From Plasmopara viticola (lineage: Eukaryota; Oomycota; Peronosporomycetes; Peronosporales; Peronosporaceae): a DNA stretch of 64,000 nucleotides. Positions 23,200-35,791 of this stretch are shown here, piece by piece. Under the pieces are notes generated by a model. It was not told where the DNA came from and ran no database searches. It worked only from the letters and a program-made list of their open reading frames with translations. The stretch covers positions 248,001 to 312,000 of the forward strand of contig MBPM02000060.1 of assembly GCA_001695595.3 (NCBI GenBank), written 5' to 3'. The translations under genes and the position numbers were made by a program. Within the stretch, counting starts at the first letter, position 1; every line of letters begins with the position of its first letter.

Positions 23200-24887
23200 A
23201 TGGAGGTTCAAGAGAGAAGAAACGAGGTAGAGGATGACGTGTCACAAGGATATCACTTGTCTGGTCAGGACGAGGAGGCCAAGATGAGTCCACAACTCAA
23301 TCCGGCGGATCCGGTATCAATGTCAGAGACTGAGCGCCGGGAGACGTTGCGCACATTGCGTCTAGCTTTTGTTGGAAACGTAGACAGTGGTAAGTCAAGT
23401 CTCATTGGTACACTTATTAAGGGGGAATTGGACGATGGTCGAGGTCTGTCTCGTCAGGCCATTTTTCGTCACAAGCACGAGATTGAATCAGGCCGCACTA
23501 GCAGCGTGGCCACCGCCTATCTCGGGTTTGATGAGCATGGGGAGCAGATTTTGTCAAAGCGGTCCGGCAAACTCATTCCTTGGGGGGAGCTTGCGAAGAT
23601 TGCGCACAAGCGGATTCAGCTCATTGACTTAGCGGGTCATGAGAAGTATCTAAAGACAACAGTGTTTGGGCTAACGGGCATGCAGCCAGATGTCGTTGTG
23701 GTCGTCGTAGGGGCCAATATGGGGGTTAAAAGGATGACTAAAGAGCACATGGCTATTGCTGTGGCGGTGGGTTAGATGCTTCTCCTTAATGTGACTTTCG
23801 GACAGTATAACGATCGAATGTGGATGAAATGTAGCTGGAGATTCCGATTGTGGTTGCGCTCACAAAAATCGACATTGCTCCCAAGAATGTGGCGAAAGAG
23901 ACGCTAGCAAACGTTCGTCAAATTTTACGACGCTGTATGTTGCTGTATGGCTTTCAATAGTAATTGCATGTGGATAACCTACTCTTTTTTCTGCTAGACG
24001 GTAAAATGGCGATGCTTGTAAAGTCATCGGAGCAAGCCTTGACAGCAGCGAAAAGTCTACCGTCAAACAGAATCACGCCAATTCTGCCGATATCCAACGT
24101 TACGGGTGACGGATTGGAGAATCTCCGTCGGATACTTTGCGAGACGTCACCGTCGGCGTTATTCAAGGCAGGGCTGTCAGCCTCAACGCTTGCAACGACC
24201 AAATCGATTAACCAAGAGGAAAGTATCGCAGTTGCAACACATGCTAGTGGGGACGAAATCAAAAAGAAGGATTTGCATGTGCGCGACGTGGTTGAAATGC
24301 CGATTGATGAGACGTATCAAGTTCCGGGGGTGGGCTTTATCCTAGCCGGAACTCTAGTGACCGGGAGCTTTAAGGTTAATGACGCGTTGCAGATCGGACC
24401 CGACTACAATGGACATTTTCACAAGGTCACTGTGCGCTCGATGGAGTCGATGTATATGCCGCTCAAGGAGCTTGTTCCTGGACAAACTGCGGCGTTGGCT
24501 GTCCGCTCGGTTAATAAAAAGTTCTCGCTAAGTCGGGCCACATTCCGTAAGGGAATGGTCTTGTTGAGTCCCGAAATCAAGGTGGGGGATTACGTGTCGC
24601 GGATGTTTGAGGCTCGTGTGGTGATTTTACACCACCAGACCACCGTCACTGTTGGCTACCAGCCAATGGTCAACTGTAGGACGATTCGACAGACAGCAGA
24701 AATCGTCTCCATCGAATCGCCACAAGATGTGATACGCACAGGAGACAGAGCACTCGTTCGCTTCCAATTTATTCATGCACCAGAATTTCTGAAAAAGGGA
24801 ATGCGCTTTGTATTTCGAGACGGCCAAGCCAAAGGGATCGGCAAGGTCGTCCGAATCATCCCAACCGCACAAACAGAGGCAGTATAG
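23200..24887 (+). CDS. GTPBP1: GTPBP1/GTPBP2-family translational GTPase
   Basis: Spliced model: exons 23200-23766, 23835-23934 and 23998-24887, with introns of 68 nt (GTGGGT...TGTAG) and 63 nt (GTATGT...TGCTAG). This gives 518 residues with frame kept across both joins. G-motifs are G1 GNVDSGKSS (about 58-66), G3 DLAGHEKY (about 143), and G4 TKID (199-202, restored only by splicing in the 100-nt exon). The segment GELDDGRGLSRQ followed by FRHKHEIESGRTSSV is diagnostic for GTPBP1/2 rather than EF-Tu or eEF1A. EF-Tu-like domains II and III follow. GTPBP1 and GTPBP2 relatives bind aminoacyl-tRNA, act in ribosome rescue and affect mRNA decay (family knowledge). The start was set at 23200 (ACCATGG context). 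It is shorter than the vertebrate proteins, mainly at the N-terminus. Confidence 0.9.
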
Positions 24888-25120
24888 TAAGGTGAAGTGT
24901 GGAAATATTGAATGAGGAGATCGGGCTTTGTTTATTTTAAAAGTTTGGATGTGCATGCTTGTGAAATGCCACCCTTGTGTGCTGCCAGATATTTTCTTGA
25001 CTGTACGTAGTAAGCCGTAACGGTGTATGAAGCGCGGTCCTATGTTGCCTATCATTATCAATTGGCATACAGCATTTTATTCACAGCTTGAGCTGAGACT
25101 TTAAAAGGGTAATCTTGACA
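24888..25120 (+). other. 3' flank of the GTPase gene up to the LINE insertion
   Basis: Short non-coding stretch holding the GTPase 3' UTR. It runs directly into the first copy of the target-site duplication of the inserted LINE derivative. Confidence 0.5.
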
Positions 25121-26292
25121 TACGCAACGACGTTTTCGGAAAAGGTTGGGGTGACGCCCTCCTTCCAAGCGCGGGGGCTTGATGCTCGCGCGCTTCGGGC
25201 AGGTGCTCTCGGGCATCTGCAGGTCTCTAACGAGTCTCACCCTCGACGCGACGGTGTCCAGCACCAGGCCAAACCCCCTTCCACGCCCTTAATCGCGCCA
25301 ACCGCATCCGGATTGGCTCCTTTAATGTGAATTCTCTAGGTTCGAAGCGCAAGAAGCACGTAACACTCCCCGAAGATCTCCGGCGCTACCGCGTCGATAT
25401 CCTTGGCCTCCGAGAAACCAAGATCTACGATAGAGGTGAGCACCGCATTGATGACTTCCTTCTAATCCTTAAAAAAAAATCGAAGCCAAGACCGAAGTCA
25501 CCGAAATTCGCCGCCACTGCAACCCGTCGGGCGCCACTCGACACGCCCGATCCCGAGAAGAAACCTGGCACCACACTAAGAAGCTCGGAACACTCCTCGG
25601 CGATATTAAAGATCTATCCCGACGCAAGTCCCAGGCCACCCTCGCGCTCCACCGCCTCTGGTCCGTCTGGCTCCGCCCCACGTTCATCTCACCTAAGACA
25701 CGCATTCGATTGTACAACACCTACGTTCTACCGATTCTGCTGTACAACTGGGCTCTTACCAAGTCAGAGCTCCACGGCCTCGAGAGTTTCTATCGCCGCC
25801 AGCTTCGCTACGCTCTTGGCTATCGCTACCCCCGACCCATTTCGAATGCAAGACTCTACGACCTCTGTGATGAGCGGCCGCTGAGACTACGACTGACACA
25901 AGCTCGCTGGCGCCTGTTTGGCCATGTACTTCGCCGCTATCCCGACATTCCAGCTAACCTCCAGATGCGTGCCTACTTCTTCTTCACCGCAGCAAAATGG
26001 CGCGGACGTCCCCGCACCACGCTCCCCTCGACACTCGACCACAATCTTGTTTCCCGTGGCTCCGGCTTTCGACTCCGGACAGCACAAGACCTCGAAGTGG
26101 TACGTACCCTTGCACAAGACCGAAAGAAATGGAAGACCCATACGACCTCGGTGCTGGATGCACTGCCCGCCGAACGAGACTCGACGTATGCGGACACCAC
26201 TCTATGCCGTGGACTAGCCAGACTGAGCCTAGCACGTGCATACCTTGGCAACGCGATAACGTAATACATTACATTACATTACGCAACGACGT
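25121..26292 (+). mobile_element. Internally deleted non-LTR retrotransposon (LINE) derivative with 13-bp target-site duplication
   Basis: The element body is about 25134-26279, flanked by exact copies of TACGCAACGACGT at 25121-25133 and 26280-26292. It ends with three ACATT pentamers instead of poly(A). Near the 5' end a frame encodes the start of an APE-type endonuclease (VNSLGSKRKK, then VDILGLRETKI). After an A-run at about 25470 the sequence jumps to the C-terminal reverse-transcriptase region (TFISPKTRIRLYNTYVLPIL, later ARWRLFGHVLRR). Most of the endonuclease and the RT catalytic core are absent, so it cannot move by itself. The clean duplication and long open frames imply recent insertion by an autonomous partner's machinery. 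Confidence 0.88.
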
Positions 26293-26469
26293 GCATAACA
26301 TAGGTACGTGCGTCGACATATGTTTCATTGTCTATCAGCAAACAATCCTAGCGCCGTACACAAATACGTATCGCAAATACTGAGGACTGCAAAAGGATAT
26401 GATGCCTACGAACATACTTAGGTGCACTGTAGTAAGTAAAGACGAAGGAAAGATGCAGGTGACCTGGGC

Positions 26470-28590
26470 CACACAGGACCTTGAAAGGAAAAAGCATCTA
26501 TTGGTCAAAGGGGCAGTCCCAAAAAGTCAAATTCCTACGAGTTAGAACGAGTTGAAGTGGATCTTCAGGCCCATCGGAAGGACATCAAAACAAGAGATGA
26601 ATACAAGGAATTTTGCCGCGGGCTTACACTCAAGCAAGCGTGCAACAAGCGACTTATTTCGTGTACCACAGCAAAATTGTCTTCGGTCTCCATTTACGGA
26701 GCTGACGAATGACGATGGCACATTTATTAGGCAGAGATTGCGTCTGGCCATCGGCAATATTGAGGTAAACTGTTTCACTTCACGTCTGCTGACTAAAACG
26801 ACAAAAGGTCTCCAACATATCAACCGCTTCAGTTTGCTACACTATCACAAGCTACGACATTACGGCTGTCAAGCCAGCAAAAATTAATGCTCAATGCCCC
26901 CATTACGGCAAACGACTTGTGCTGGGCTATAATCTCATCAAAAGGAGCATTATGCCGTTCTCTCATCACGCGTCTAGCCTTAAACTTACTGAGTTGCGAC
27001 GATGATCTCAAGTCCGGATTCTGACGCCATGGGAAGCCGTATGGCTGCTTGGTTCTATTCAAGGAGCTATTGTTGCGCCGGAACAGCGGCTTAACGATGT
27101 GCTAAAGAAGATACAAGCTCGGTGCGCCCTTTGGAAACACCGGGCTAGGACATTGCGGGGCAAGGTAGTTATACTGCAAAGTATAGTCTTTCCAGTGATT
27201 TGGTACACGGCAAGTGTCACTCAAGTAAGTCGACATCATAATACAAAATTTTGTCAAACGCCAATGACAATAGTTTGTCGACTGTCAACCCCGGAAAATT
27301 TGGTAAGAGTTGGTTTTCACAAGGGTTGTGCTGAGTGGCTTAGGCTGACTTCAGTGAAAGCCTTTATCGACGCAATGCATATTCAAAGTCTTTGTGATGG
27401 TATTGCCACTACAGTGGCGACGTTTACAGCATCACGCTAAATGAAGCCAGCGCTGGCTATCTTCACTAAGGCTTTACAACCGTTGAGCAAAGGTTCGACA
27501 TACTTTAAGCTAACATATAAGGAGGTCGATGGAGTCGGCTATTAGATTATTGGGGATTTATGGACCGACTTACATAAATTGCACGAAACAATCAGTCGGA
27601 AGTTGTTCACGCAAATCATGCCATTTGGGGACTTTACATTCGGGATGTTTGAGGCACTCCCACGTCATAAACGGTTAACAAGGTCATGGATGCGACCATT
27701 AACCGTTTTTAAGACTTTGTAAATTTATACGGAGCCTACGCTCCGGCTGATTTACTTCGAATGCTACTGAATTACTTCGCCCGGCCGAGCTCATTGACTT
27801 GACTAGTCAACGACACAATTCTTCGCCTAAGTCTAATCACTCCAAGCGAAGGTCCATATTTCGGACCTTTCACCCGTTAAAATAGAGGCGGCAAGCCATG
27901 CATGTACTAGTGGAGTTTGTCATTGATATGATCAATCGCGACTTCGTTAAACTAGTGTTGGCGACGCGCAAGTACACTACCGCTCCGAAGTAGACTCTGC
28001 GGCAACTTCACCTTCTTTTTCTTATGCTACCTTCGCGTACACAGACTGTGGAGTATGCATGTGATCGTTACGTTTTCTCTAACTGCTCGAACTTCAATGT
28101 TCATCTACAACTTAATGCACTTGGTTTTCTATACAAGCTCAAATAGAGAACACAAGTCGACATACCACTTACATGTTTACACGGGCGCACGACCATTGAA
28201 GACGTTAAACACTCAATTAAGAAGTGTCCTGAGTCTCGTTATTCATGATATTATTACCTTGAACCCTTCAAATCCCTCATTGGTGAAAATTTTGATTAAA
28301 CTTTGATCGTTTCTCCGAGAAGTTGTAATCTTACTTCTTCTGCGACCAAGCCTTACGAAGGTTTTGCTCCACAAGCGGCACTTCACATGCTTCGATGCTG
28401 CGTATTACGAGCTTTTTGGCTTCATAAAAAGTATACAAGGAAGAGGTTTCTACTTCGGTGGCCATTGTCAGCAACCATGCTCAAGCTTACATTAAGTTGC
28501 ACTTTTGCAAGCTCGCAGACATTGCATCAGAACAAACAAAGGGCAATTTGGCTATTTGAGCTGCTACTATATCAAGTGCACTTCGACTAA
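26470..28590 (+). mobile_element. Old LINE remnant (RT C-terminus and zinc-binding tail)
   Basis: Translated fragments in shifting plus-strand frames look like an L1-type ORF2. Around 26560-26700 there is a segment like the linker before RT. At 27000-27240 comes QRLNDVLKKIQARCALWKH then ARTLRGKVVILQS and VIWYTASV, typical after the RT palm. At about 28090-28250 a Cys/His tail of CLHGRTTIEDVKHSIKKCP type resembles zf-RVT, followed at 28380-28450 by FWLHKKY-like sequence. Stops and frameshifts are many. It belongs to a different, older LINE lineage than the element just upstream. Confidence 0.7.
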
Positions 28591-30227
28591 ATGTGAAAGA
28601 AAATATGGAAAAGGAAGGGTGTTATGAATTGATGGTTGATGGGCATCAACCACGGCGATATTCGCGACTAGGGCTACAACTATCACTGCGATTATGACTA
28701 CGGCTGTGACTACGGCTGTGACTACGACTATGATGTGACTATGAATATGACTGACTACGACTACGTCTGCATATTTATGAATTGACTATGACTATATTAC
28801 GACTACAATCTGGTAACAATTATTGAGTTGCGAAGTCAATACGGCTAATCGCTCTGTTTAGCGATTTTAGACCTATTATTTTGTGGAATAGAACCAGCGT
28901 TGTTCTCGCTACAGGCCGGAATAGTAGTCAAATTTGAACACTATTTCGGACAATTTAGGGGACTAATTACATTTTTCGAATTTTGTGAATTACTACAAAA
29001 AAATTACCGCCACAATACGGATCTCAAGTAGTTTGTGAACCACAATCTATACTAACATCAATGCACTTAATTACACGAACACCGACATCAAGGTCTCGAT
29101 AATTACCTTATCCACTCAAAGTTCACGTTTTTAGTGCCCTGTACTAATTTATATTACAGAAGTCAACTCGCGAAGTAGAGTCTTGAGCTGGATGGCCTTT
29201 CGACTTGTCCTTCGCGAGGAGTACTTTGCCGGGTTGATGCATTGAGCGTTCTTGATCTTCAAGTCACATCTCTACGGAATCCGATCGAGTAAACAAGGTA
29301 TATCTCACCAGCGTATGGTAAGCGCTATCGGTTGGTGGCTCTAATCCGCATTTAAGGCAACTTGCCACTTATCGCTGACGCGCCTTCTCTCGTGTCTTGG
29401 TACCATACCTTTGCCTTTTTCCTTTTATGTTAAGGAGAAATTTAGAGACTCACTTAACCTCAAAAAGCAAATTTGTGTCTCAGGCCAGCTTCCGATAAAA
29501 AGAAAACATCTGAGGTTACTAGCGAACTACGCCGATTAAAATAAAAAACTGCCTGAATTACGGTAGCACATTAAGTCGCTTGCCGGTATTTGAAGGTCGC
29601 ACCAAAGCACATAAAAATTTATTAAACGGAATATTAAACGGTTGTCTATTGCTAACACCAATCGCTATGACTGGGGATACTGTACAGTTGTTTACCAAAA
29701 ATGTCGTATATAGACCTGCTTGCATCCTTTGTATGAGGGGCTGTGTGATCCAGTCGTGTTTGGTAGAAAATCTTGCGCTCACGCGATACCTAAACGACCT
29801 GCACTCACGCAGTATCTTGGCTCTAGCGAAGGTTGTGGAACGAAAAATGTCATCTTTCCGCTTCTGTCGGATGAGAAATATGTGCTGCTCTGATAGCTTG
29901 CTGGTTACTATGGGCCTGTAAAGACGGATTTACATCTGCTGCCAAACAGCTTAAACGCATCACAGCGTCCAAGCTCAGTAGATAAAGTCTATGATCTAGA
30001 GCTCACGTAGCACACGCTCTGGTAGCCTTAGCGGCAGCGTATGCTGAAAGGTCTTAGTCGCTTGAACCTACATTTCACACTTACAAAAAGAACCAGAATG
30101 AGCGCGGATCAAGAAGGTAGACATTGTCACAAAGGTGGATTTGATCGCCAAAGATTGGGTGCGTGTTGCATTCGCATGGAAAACTAAGCCAAAATTTGGC
30201 ACTCTGCCATAAAATTGATTCATCTGA
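28591..30227. other. Intergenic DNA with a low-complexity tract
   Basis: No supportable gene. Apart from the GACTAY-type tract at 28668-28775 there is a region around 29170-29420 that may be an LTR relic, but no matching partner was found in the window. A 113-codon frame at 29580-29921 shows no family resemblance. Confidence 0.45.
28668..28775 (+). repeat. Imperfect hexanucleotide (GACTAY) tandem tract
   Basis: About 108 bp of repeated GACTAC/GACTAT/GGCTGT units in register, with substitutions increasing toward the edges. One frame reads as alternating Asp-Tyr, but there is no surrounding reading frame. It is a decayed microsatellite. Confidence 0.75.
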
Positions 30228-33200
30228 CCATTCATTAACCGGGATGCACATGTAGAAGCAAGTAAAGGCAGCTTTCCTTCCCGCGAGTTTTGATTCCTTT
30301 TGAAAGCTCGCGCTTTCTTGACTGCAAGCAAGGTAGGCGTGAATTTCAAGTATATTTACCGCGTGAGAGTGGTTGATGTATTTAAGCGTAGATCGACCCG
30401 ATGGAGGAAGCTTTACGGATGATTGTTGCGGCTCCAACAACCGTCGCATCACCTAGGTGTGTCTCTTCGATAAGTTTTTATTAGATCAGCTTGCCCGGCG
30501 GTGCATGCAGTTTACTCGAAATTAATTACATGAGAACAAATCTTGAAAGCTGTATCGCGATACTTCCTTAGTATCGTCGTAAATAAAGCAGAATAACACG
30601 GTCTGGTTTAGGACCTGTCCTTTTTTGTAAGGTAGATTAGAGGCATCTGATCATCTGGGGTGACGCCAGACTTGTGATCACGCAGCTACGCAGCAGAAGT
30701 GATACAAGGCGCTTGGTCTAATTTTGCTTCAACAATGAGTACTATATGACCAGACCAATGCACGAGCCCTAACATACCAAAAGAAATTGGAGCAAGAACA
30801 TTGACCTACCAGCGAGCTCACCATTGCAACGGGAAACCACATCATCGTTGGTCTTTTAAGACGGATTATACAGACCCGATCATCCGCAATCGACTACCCG
30901 ATGCGATAAAGATCAGATAGCGCATAAAGCTGCAGTAATCAAGTCGCGAATTTGTAGCTAGAAATCTCTTCATGTGCTTCAGACGATGTTAATCATGTAA
31001 ATTAGATCGGCTTTAGACTTTGAGCTTAAACTAAAAAGCAATAGATCAAGGAAACCTGAGCGGGAAACTTGGAAAGCTCAGTGCGATTTAAGCCCCTTTA
31101 TATAGTTAGAATTACTAAGAAATTAACGAAAAAGTTGGTATATGGTGTAATGACTATCTTCTAATGCGGAGTGCAAGAGTCATACAAGGTCCTGGTATTA
31201 GAGCCTAGCGGGTAATCAAGTTTTGCAAGTAGCACCGGCTGCCAAAGTTGCTAAGCATGGCGCCCAATACGTGAGCTGCACAGCTTTATCAATTACGGGT
31301 ACGACAGGTTTGCCAAGCGTATCACGAGTAAGCCTTTAGAAGTGGATAGCATAGCTCCGCTGTCAAACTTTATGCGAAGTTAATCACTGGAAATAACGAA
31401 CGACCCTGTGTTTGACAATAAGGCCTAATCGACAAGAATTAATGACAGATTAAGTGGTCGTCATTTCAAGGCAAGATAAGAGGCGCCATCAAAGGGCTTA
31501 GGTTTGCTGAACCTCGAAGATCTCCTGGATACCTTAAAAATTTAGCGGCTTTAACACCCTGCTGAGCTTGTTGATAGCTAGCAATGTCTCAGAGTTGATG
31601 TCCTTAACGTGGAAGCCCTCGTGAGAAGATAGATACAAACGTTCTTTGTTTCGAGATAAAATTATTGGATCAGCTTTATAGGTAACGTACGCTGCGCCCG
31701 GGTTTAGATTTTCTAGAAAACTCCAGAAATCCGGTACATCCTATGCTCACATGTGTTGTCCAGAGACCCACCATCAGAACTTTCACCACATGGATGAGTG
31801 AATCCTTTGTAAGCAGGAAGTTCTAAGTCATCAGGTAGTGGCTACTGCTCCGGGAGCAATGTGATCTCGTTGATGCCTTTCTTGTCGAAAAAAAAGAATG
31901 GGATGGTATGGAGCTCGAAATTCCTGCACTCGTGATTGACCTTCTGTGGTCTAAAAGAAGTACCGGCTGATTTATTCTTACAATAAGCCAAGCACCCACC
32001 CAAAGATCCCCCCGTGTTGTTGTTCGATAAGTTTGGGTGTGCGTTCTATACTGTGTAGATGGCTTCTGTCCGAATGATGGGGTAGGATATACGTATGATG
32101 GTGGTTGTGGTACCACACAAGTATCGAACGCCTCAGCGACGTTTGTCCGTGACGATAGAATCACTTAGACTGCTTTGACGAAATTGATCGACAACGGAGT
32201 TCTAGTTAGGCCACGCGAAGCAAGGGTTTGTGGCCATTCATTAACCGGGATGCACATGTAGAAGCAAGTAAAGGCAGCTTTCCTTCCCGCGAGTTTTGAT
32301 TCCTTTTGAAAGCTCGCGCTTTCTTGACTGCAAGCAAGGTAGGCGTGTATTTCAAGTATATTTACCGCGTGAGAGTGGTTGATGTATTTAAGCGTAGATC
32401 GACCCGATGGAGGAAGCTTTACGGATGATTGTTGCGGCTCCAACAACCGTCGCATCACCTAGGTGTGTCTCTTCGATAAGTTTTTATTAGATCAGCTTGC
32501 CCGGCGGTGCATGCAGTTTACTCGAAATTAATTACATGAGAACAAATCTTGAAAGCTGTATCGCGATACTTCCTTAGTATCGTCGTAAATAAAGCAGAAT
32601 AACACGGTCTGGTTTAGGACCTGTCCTTTTTTGTAAGGTAGATTAGAGGCATCTGATCATCTGGGGTGACGCCAGACTTGTGATCACGCAGCTACGCAGC
32701 AGAAGTGATACAAGGCGCTTGGTCTAATTTTGCTTCAACAATGAGTACTATATGACCAGACCAATGCACGAGCCCTAACATACCAAAAGAAATTGGAGCA
32801 AGAACATTGACCTACCAGCGAGCTCACCATTGCAACGGGAAACCACATCATCGTTGGTCTTTTAAGACGGATTATACAGACCCGATCATCCGCAATCGAC
32901 TACCCGATGCGATAAAGATCAGATAGCGCATAAAGCTGCAGTAATCAAGTCGCGAATTTGTAGCTAGAAATCTCTTCATGTGCTTCAGACGATGTTAATC
33001 ATGTAAATTAGATCGGCTTTAGACTTTGAGCTTAAACTAAAAAGCAATAGATCAAGGAAACCTGAGCGGGAAACTTGGAAAGCTCAGTGCGATTTAAGCC
33101 CCTTTATATAGTTAGAATTACTAAGAAATTAACGAAAAAGTTGGTATATGGTGTAATGACTATCTTCTAATGCGGAGTGCAAGAGTCATACAAGGTCCTG

Positions 33201-34236
33201 GTATTAGAGCCTAGCGGGTAATCAAGTTTTGCAAGTAGCACCGGCTGCCAAAGTTGCTAAGCATGGCGCCCAATACGTGAGCTGCACAGCTTTATCAATT
33301 ACGGGTACGACAGGTTTGCCAAGCGTATCACGAGTAAGCCTTTAGAAGTGGATAGCATAGCTCCGCTGTCAAACTTTATGCGAAGTTAATCACTGGAAAT
33401 AACGAACGACCCTGTGTTTGACAATAAGGCCTAATCGACAAGAATTAATGACAGATTAAGTGGTCGTCATTTCAAGGCAAGATAAGAGGCGCCATCAAAG
33501 GGCTTAGGTTTGCTGAACCTCGAAGATCTCCTGGATACCTTAAAAATTTAGCGGCTTTAACACCCTGCTGAGCTTGTTGATAGCTAGCAATGTCTCAGAG
33601 TTGATGTCCTTAACGTGGAAGCCCTCGTGAGAAGATAGATACAAACGTTTTTTGTTTCGAGATAAAATTATTGGATTAGCTTTATAGGTAACGTACGCTG
33701 CGCCCGGGTTCAAATTTTCTAGAAAACTCCAGAAATCCGGTACATCCTATGCTCACATGTGTTGTCCAGAGACCCACCATCAGAATTTTCACCACATGGA
33801 TGAGTGAATCCTTTGTAAGCAGGAAGTGTAAGTCATCAGGTAGTGGCTACTGCTACGGGAGCAATATGATCTCGTTGATGCCTTTCTTGTCGAAAAAAAA
33901 GAATGGGATGGTATGGAGCTCGAAATTCCTGCACTCGTGATTGACCTTCTGTGGTCTAAAAGAAAGTGGCGGCTGATTTATTCTTACAATAAGCCAAGCA
34001 CCTACCCAAAAATTCCTACGTGTTGTTCATCAAGTTTGGGTGTGCGTTCTATACTGTGTAGATGGCTTCTGTCCGAATGATGAGGTAGGATATTCGTATG
34101 AGGGTGGTTGTGGTACCACACAAGTATCGAACGCCTCAGCGACGTTTGTCCGTGACGATAGAATCACTTAGACTGCTTTGACGAAACCGATCGACAACGG
34201 AGTTCTATTTAGGCCACGCGAAGCAAGGGTTTGAGG
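30228..34236. repeat. 2-kb tandem direct duplication
   Basis: Copy 1 is 30228-32233 and copy 2 is 32234-34236, directly abutting, with a constant offset of 2006 bp. Over the first about 1.4 kb I see one substitution (near 30348 versus 32354). Over the last about 590 bp (from 31644 / 33650) I see more than twenty substitutions and small indels. Minus-strand fragments have coding-like composition (for example 31823-32164, and 32165-32458 with its counterpart 30081-30452), but all are interrupted and no family was recognised. Flanks of the outer ends share only about 3 bp (CCA). It could be unequal crossing-over within an old repeat, partial gene conversion, or an assembly duplication of two haplotypes. 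Confidence 0.9.
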
Positions 34237-35791
34237 CCACGAGGACCAATAAGCTTGATGCCAGCATTGACAAAGATGTCTTTGCGGCAAAGGAGATCAA
34301 AGAACTTTATTGCTTTGCAAGCTACCATGAGATTAATAGTGGAAGCCGCTTGGTCTACGCCATTTTTCCAAAGAAAATTAAAGAAGTGATAAGTGTTAGC
34401 CACCTACTTGCGCAAGCATAGTATCGACTCAAGTCAAGCGGTGGTATCCGAAAAATAGAACTTAATGTTTAAAAGACAAGAAATTCCAAGGAGACTATTT
34501 TATGGACTAAAAGGTTTATAGACCTGATGGGAAAAATGCAACGTGGTAAAGCAAACCCGATACATGTCACGCTTTTTGTCACAATGTGTACGTGATTTCT
34601 AACATCAAAGAGAAAACTTCTATTAGCACAGAAGAGCTGATAGAAAATAGTACATTATCTAGTAGCCACTGCTTCATGCATATAAGTAGAAAGTACTTTC
34701 CTAGATATTAATTGCAGAATGTTTCTCTTTTAAAAGATTTATTGGTCGACCTACACTAAAAATATGTTGATTTAGGCCCTACCATACCACGTGGACTGAC
34801 ATCTTACCTACCGACATCACTCGTCGAGGTTAGCGTTTGCTGTTAATAATGCAAGATATGGTTGACAGTTAGCCAAGCCACGATACACGTGAAGTGCAGT
34901 GAGCTTGAATAGCGTCTGCTATAGACAAGTCGCGATACACGTGGAGTGCAGTGAGCTTGAATAGCGTCCGCTATAAGTCCGGTGTAACGTAGTTGACCCG
35001 ATATTGAGACATCCATGGCGCTGCCCATCCGATGCATATATTATGCAATGAGCGGAGAGCATGATGAGCAAAGCTCTTTACTTAATGTCAATGTAGGCAA
35101 CAGTGTGCAAATGAAAACACCGATTCGACATTCAATACTATCGATTACTTTTAAGTGAAAATGGCGACACATTGCACTCATTGAATAATGCAGGGTCTCT
35201 CATCTTTGATGGGTGATGACAACCTAGTAAGCTACATAGTACATGGTCTCTTACCTTTTCGAAAGGGACTCTGATACAAATGGAGGCAAATCTAACTCAC
35301 CGACAAAAGTGTGACAGGTATGCAAGATCCCACACTAGCTGGTGATTTCAATATTTTGTGCGACAAAAAGAATAAGCTGCTACGAACAAGAAGCCATTAC
35401 AAGAAGCAGCCGCTGGTCTGATGCTTGATGCTTATAAGTAGAAGTTACTCCGCAAGACAGTAATTGTAAGATGTTTGCCTTGTTGGTCGCTTTATCGAAT
35501 AACCTGAATAAAATTTTGTATACATATCAAATGTTAGGCCTTAGCGCCAATACTAATCCTTTCTGTGCAATTTGCAGAAGCGTCTTCATTGAACGGTCTA
35601 GTTCCCGCACTTCATTCACACCGGAGTTTTGCATTAGATCCCCAAATCCACCCATAAATTAACCATGTCCATGGGTTATGGATGGGCATATATACGCAAG
35701 TCCAGTCGTTGGGTTGGGCAGTGACAGAAATGCGTGGTTATGAATGGACACGGCCTAAGCAGAACAAGCCGAGTTAAAAATTATCAAGGCC
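34237..35791. other. Repeat-derived intergenic DNA
   Basis: A minus-strand frame at 34209-34403 is coding-like but unrecognised. Stretches near 34665-34790 and 35410-35545 resemble each other around a shared TATAAGTAGAA core, and 34965-35190 resembles 740-1000. Together they look like fragments of LTRs. No element could be delimited. Confidence 0.4.
34881..34975. repeat. 43-bp tandem duplication, 52-bp period
   Basis: 34881-34923 and 34933-34975 match over 43 bp with two substitutions, separated by 9 bp. It sits inside the LTR-like relic, so it may be a duplicated LTR segment. Confidence 0.8.

Noticed and set aside
23116..23775. GTPase gene read as broken by a stop at 23773
   Set aside because: Two short GT-AG introns restore a 518-residue protein with the G4 motif TKID, so it is intact. 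The GTG at 23116 is not needed, since ATG 23200 has good context.
27668..27709. Imperfect hairpin (AAACGGTTAA ... TTAACCGTTT)
   Set aside because: Ten-bp arms with a bulged stem inside LINE debris; could be chance, and no terminator context.
29580..29921. 113-codon plus-strand frame
   Set aside because: No family resemblance or codon bias, and a competing frame exists on the other strand; left unannotated.
30228..34236. The two 2-kb copies as LTRs of one retroelement
   Set aside because: They abut directly with no internal region, and no TG...CA ends, primer site or pol domains were seen.
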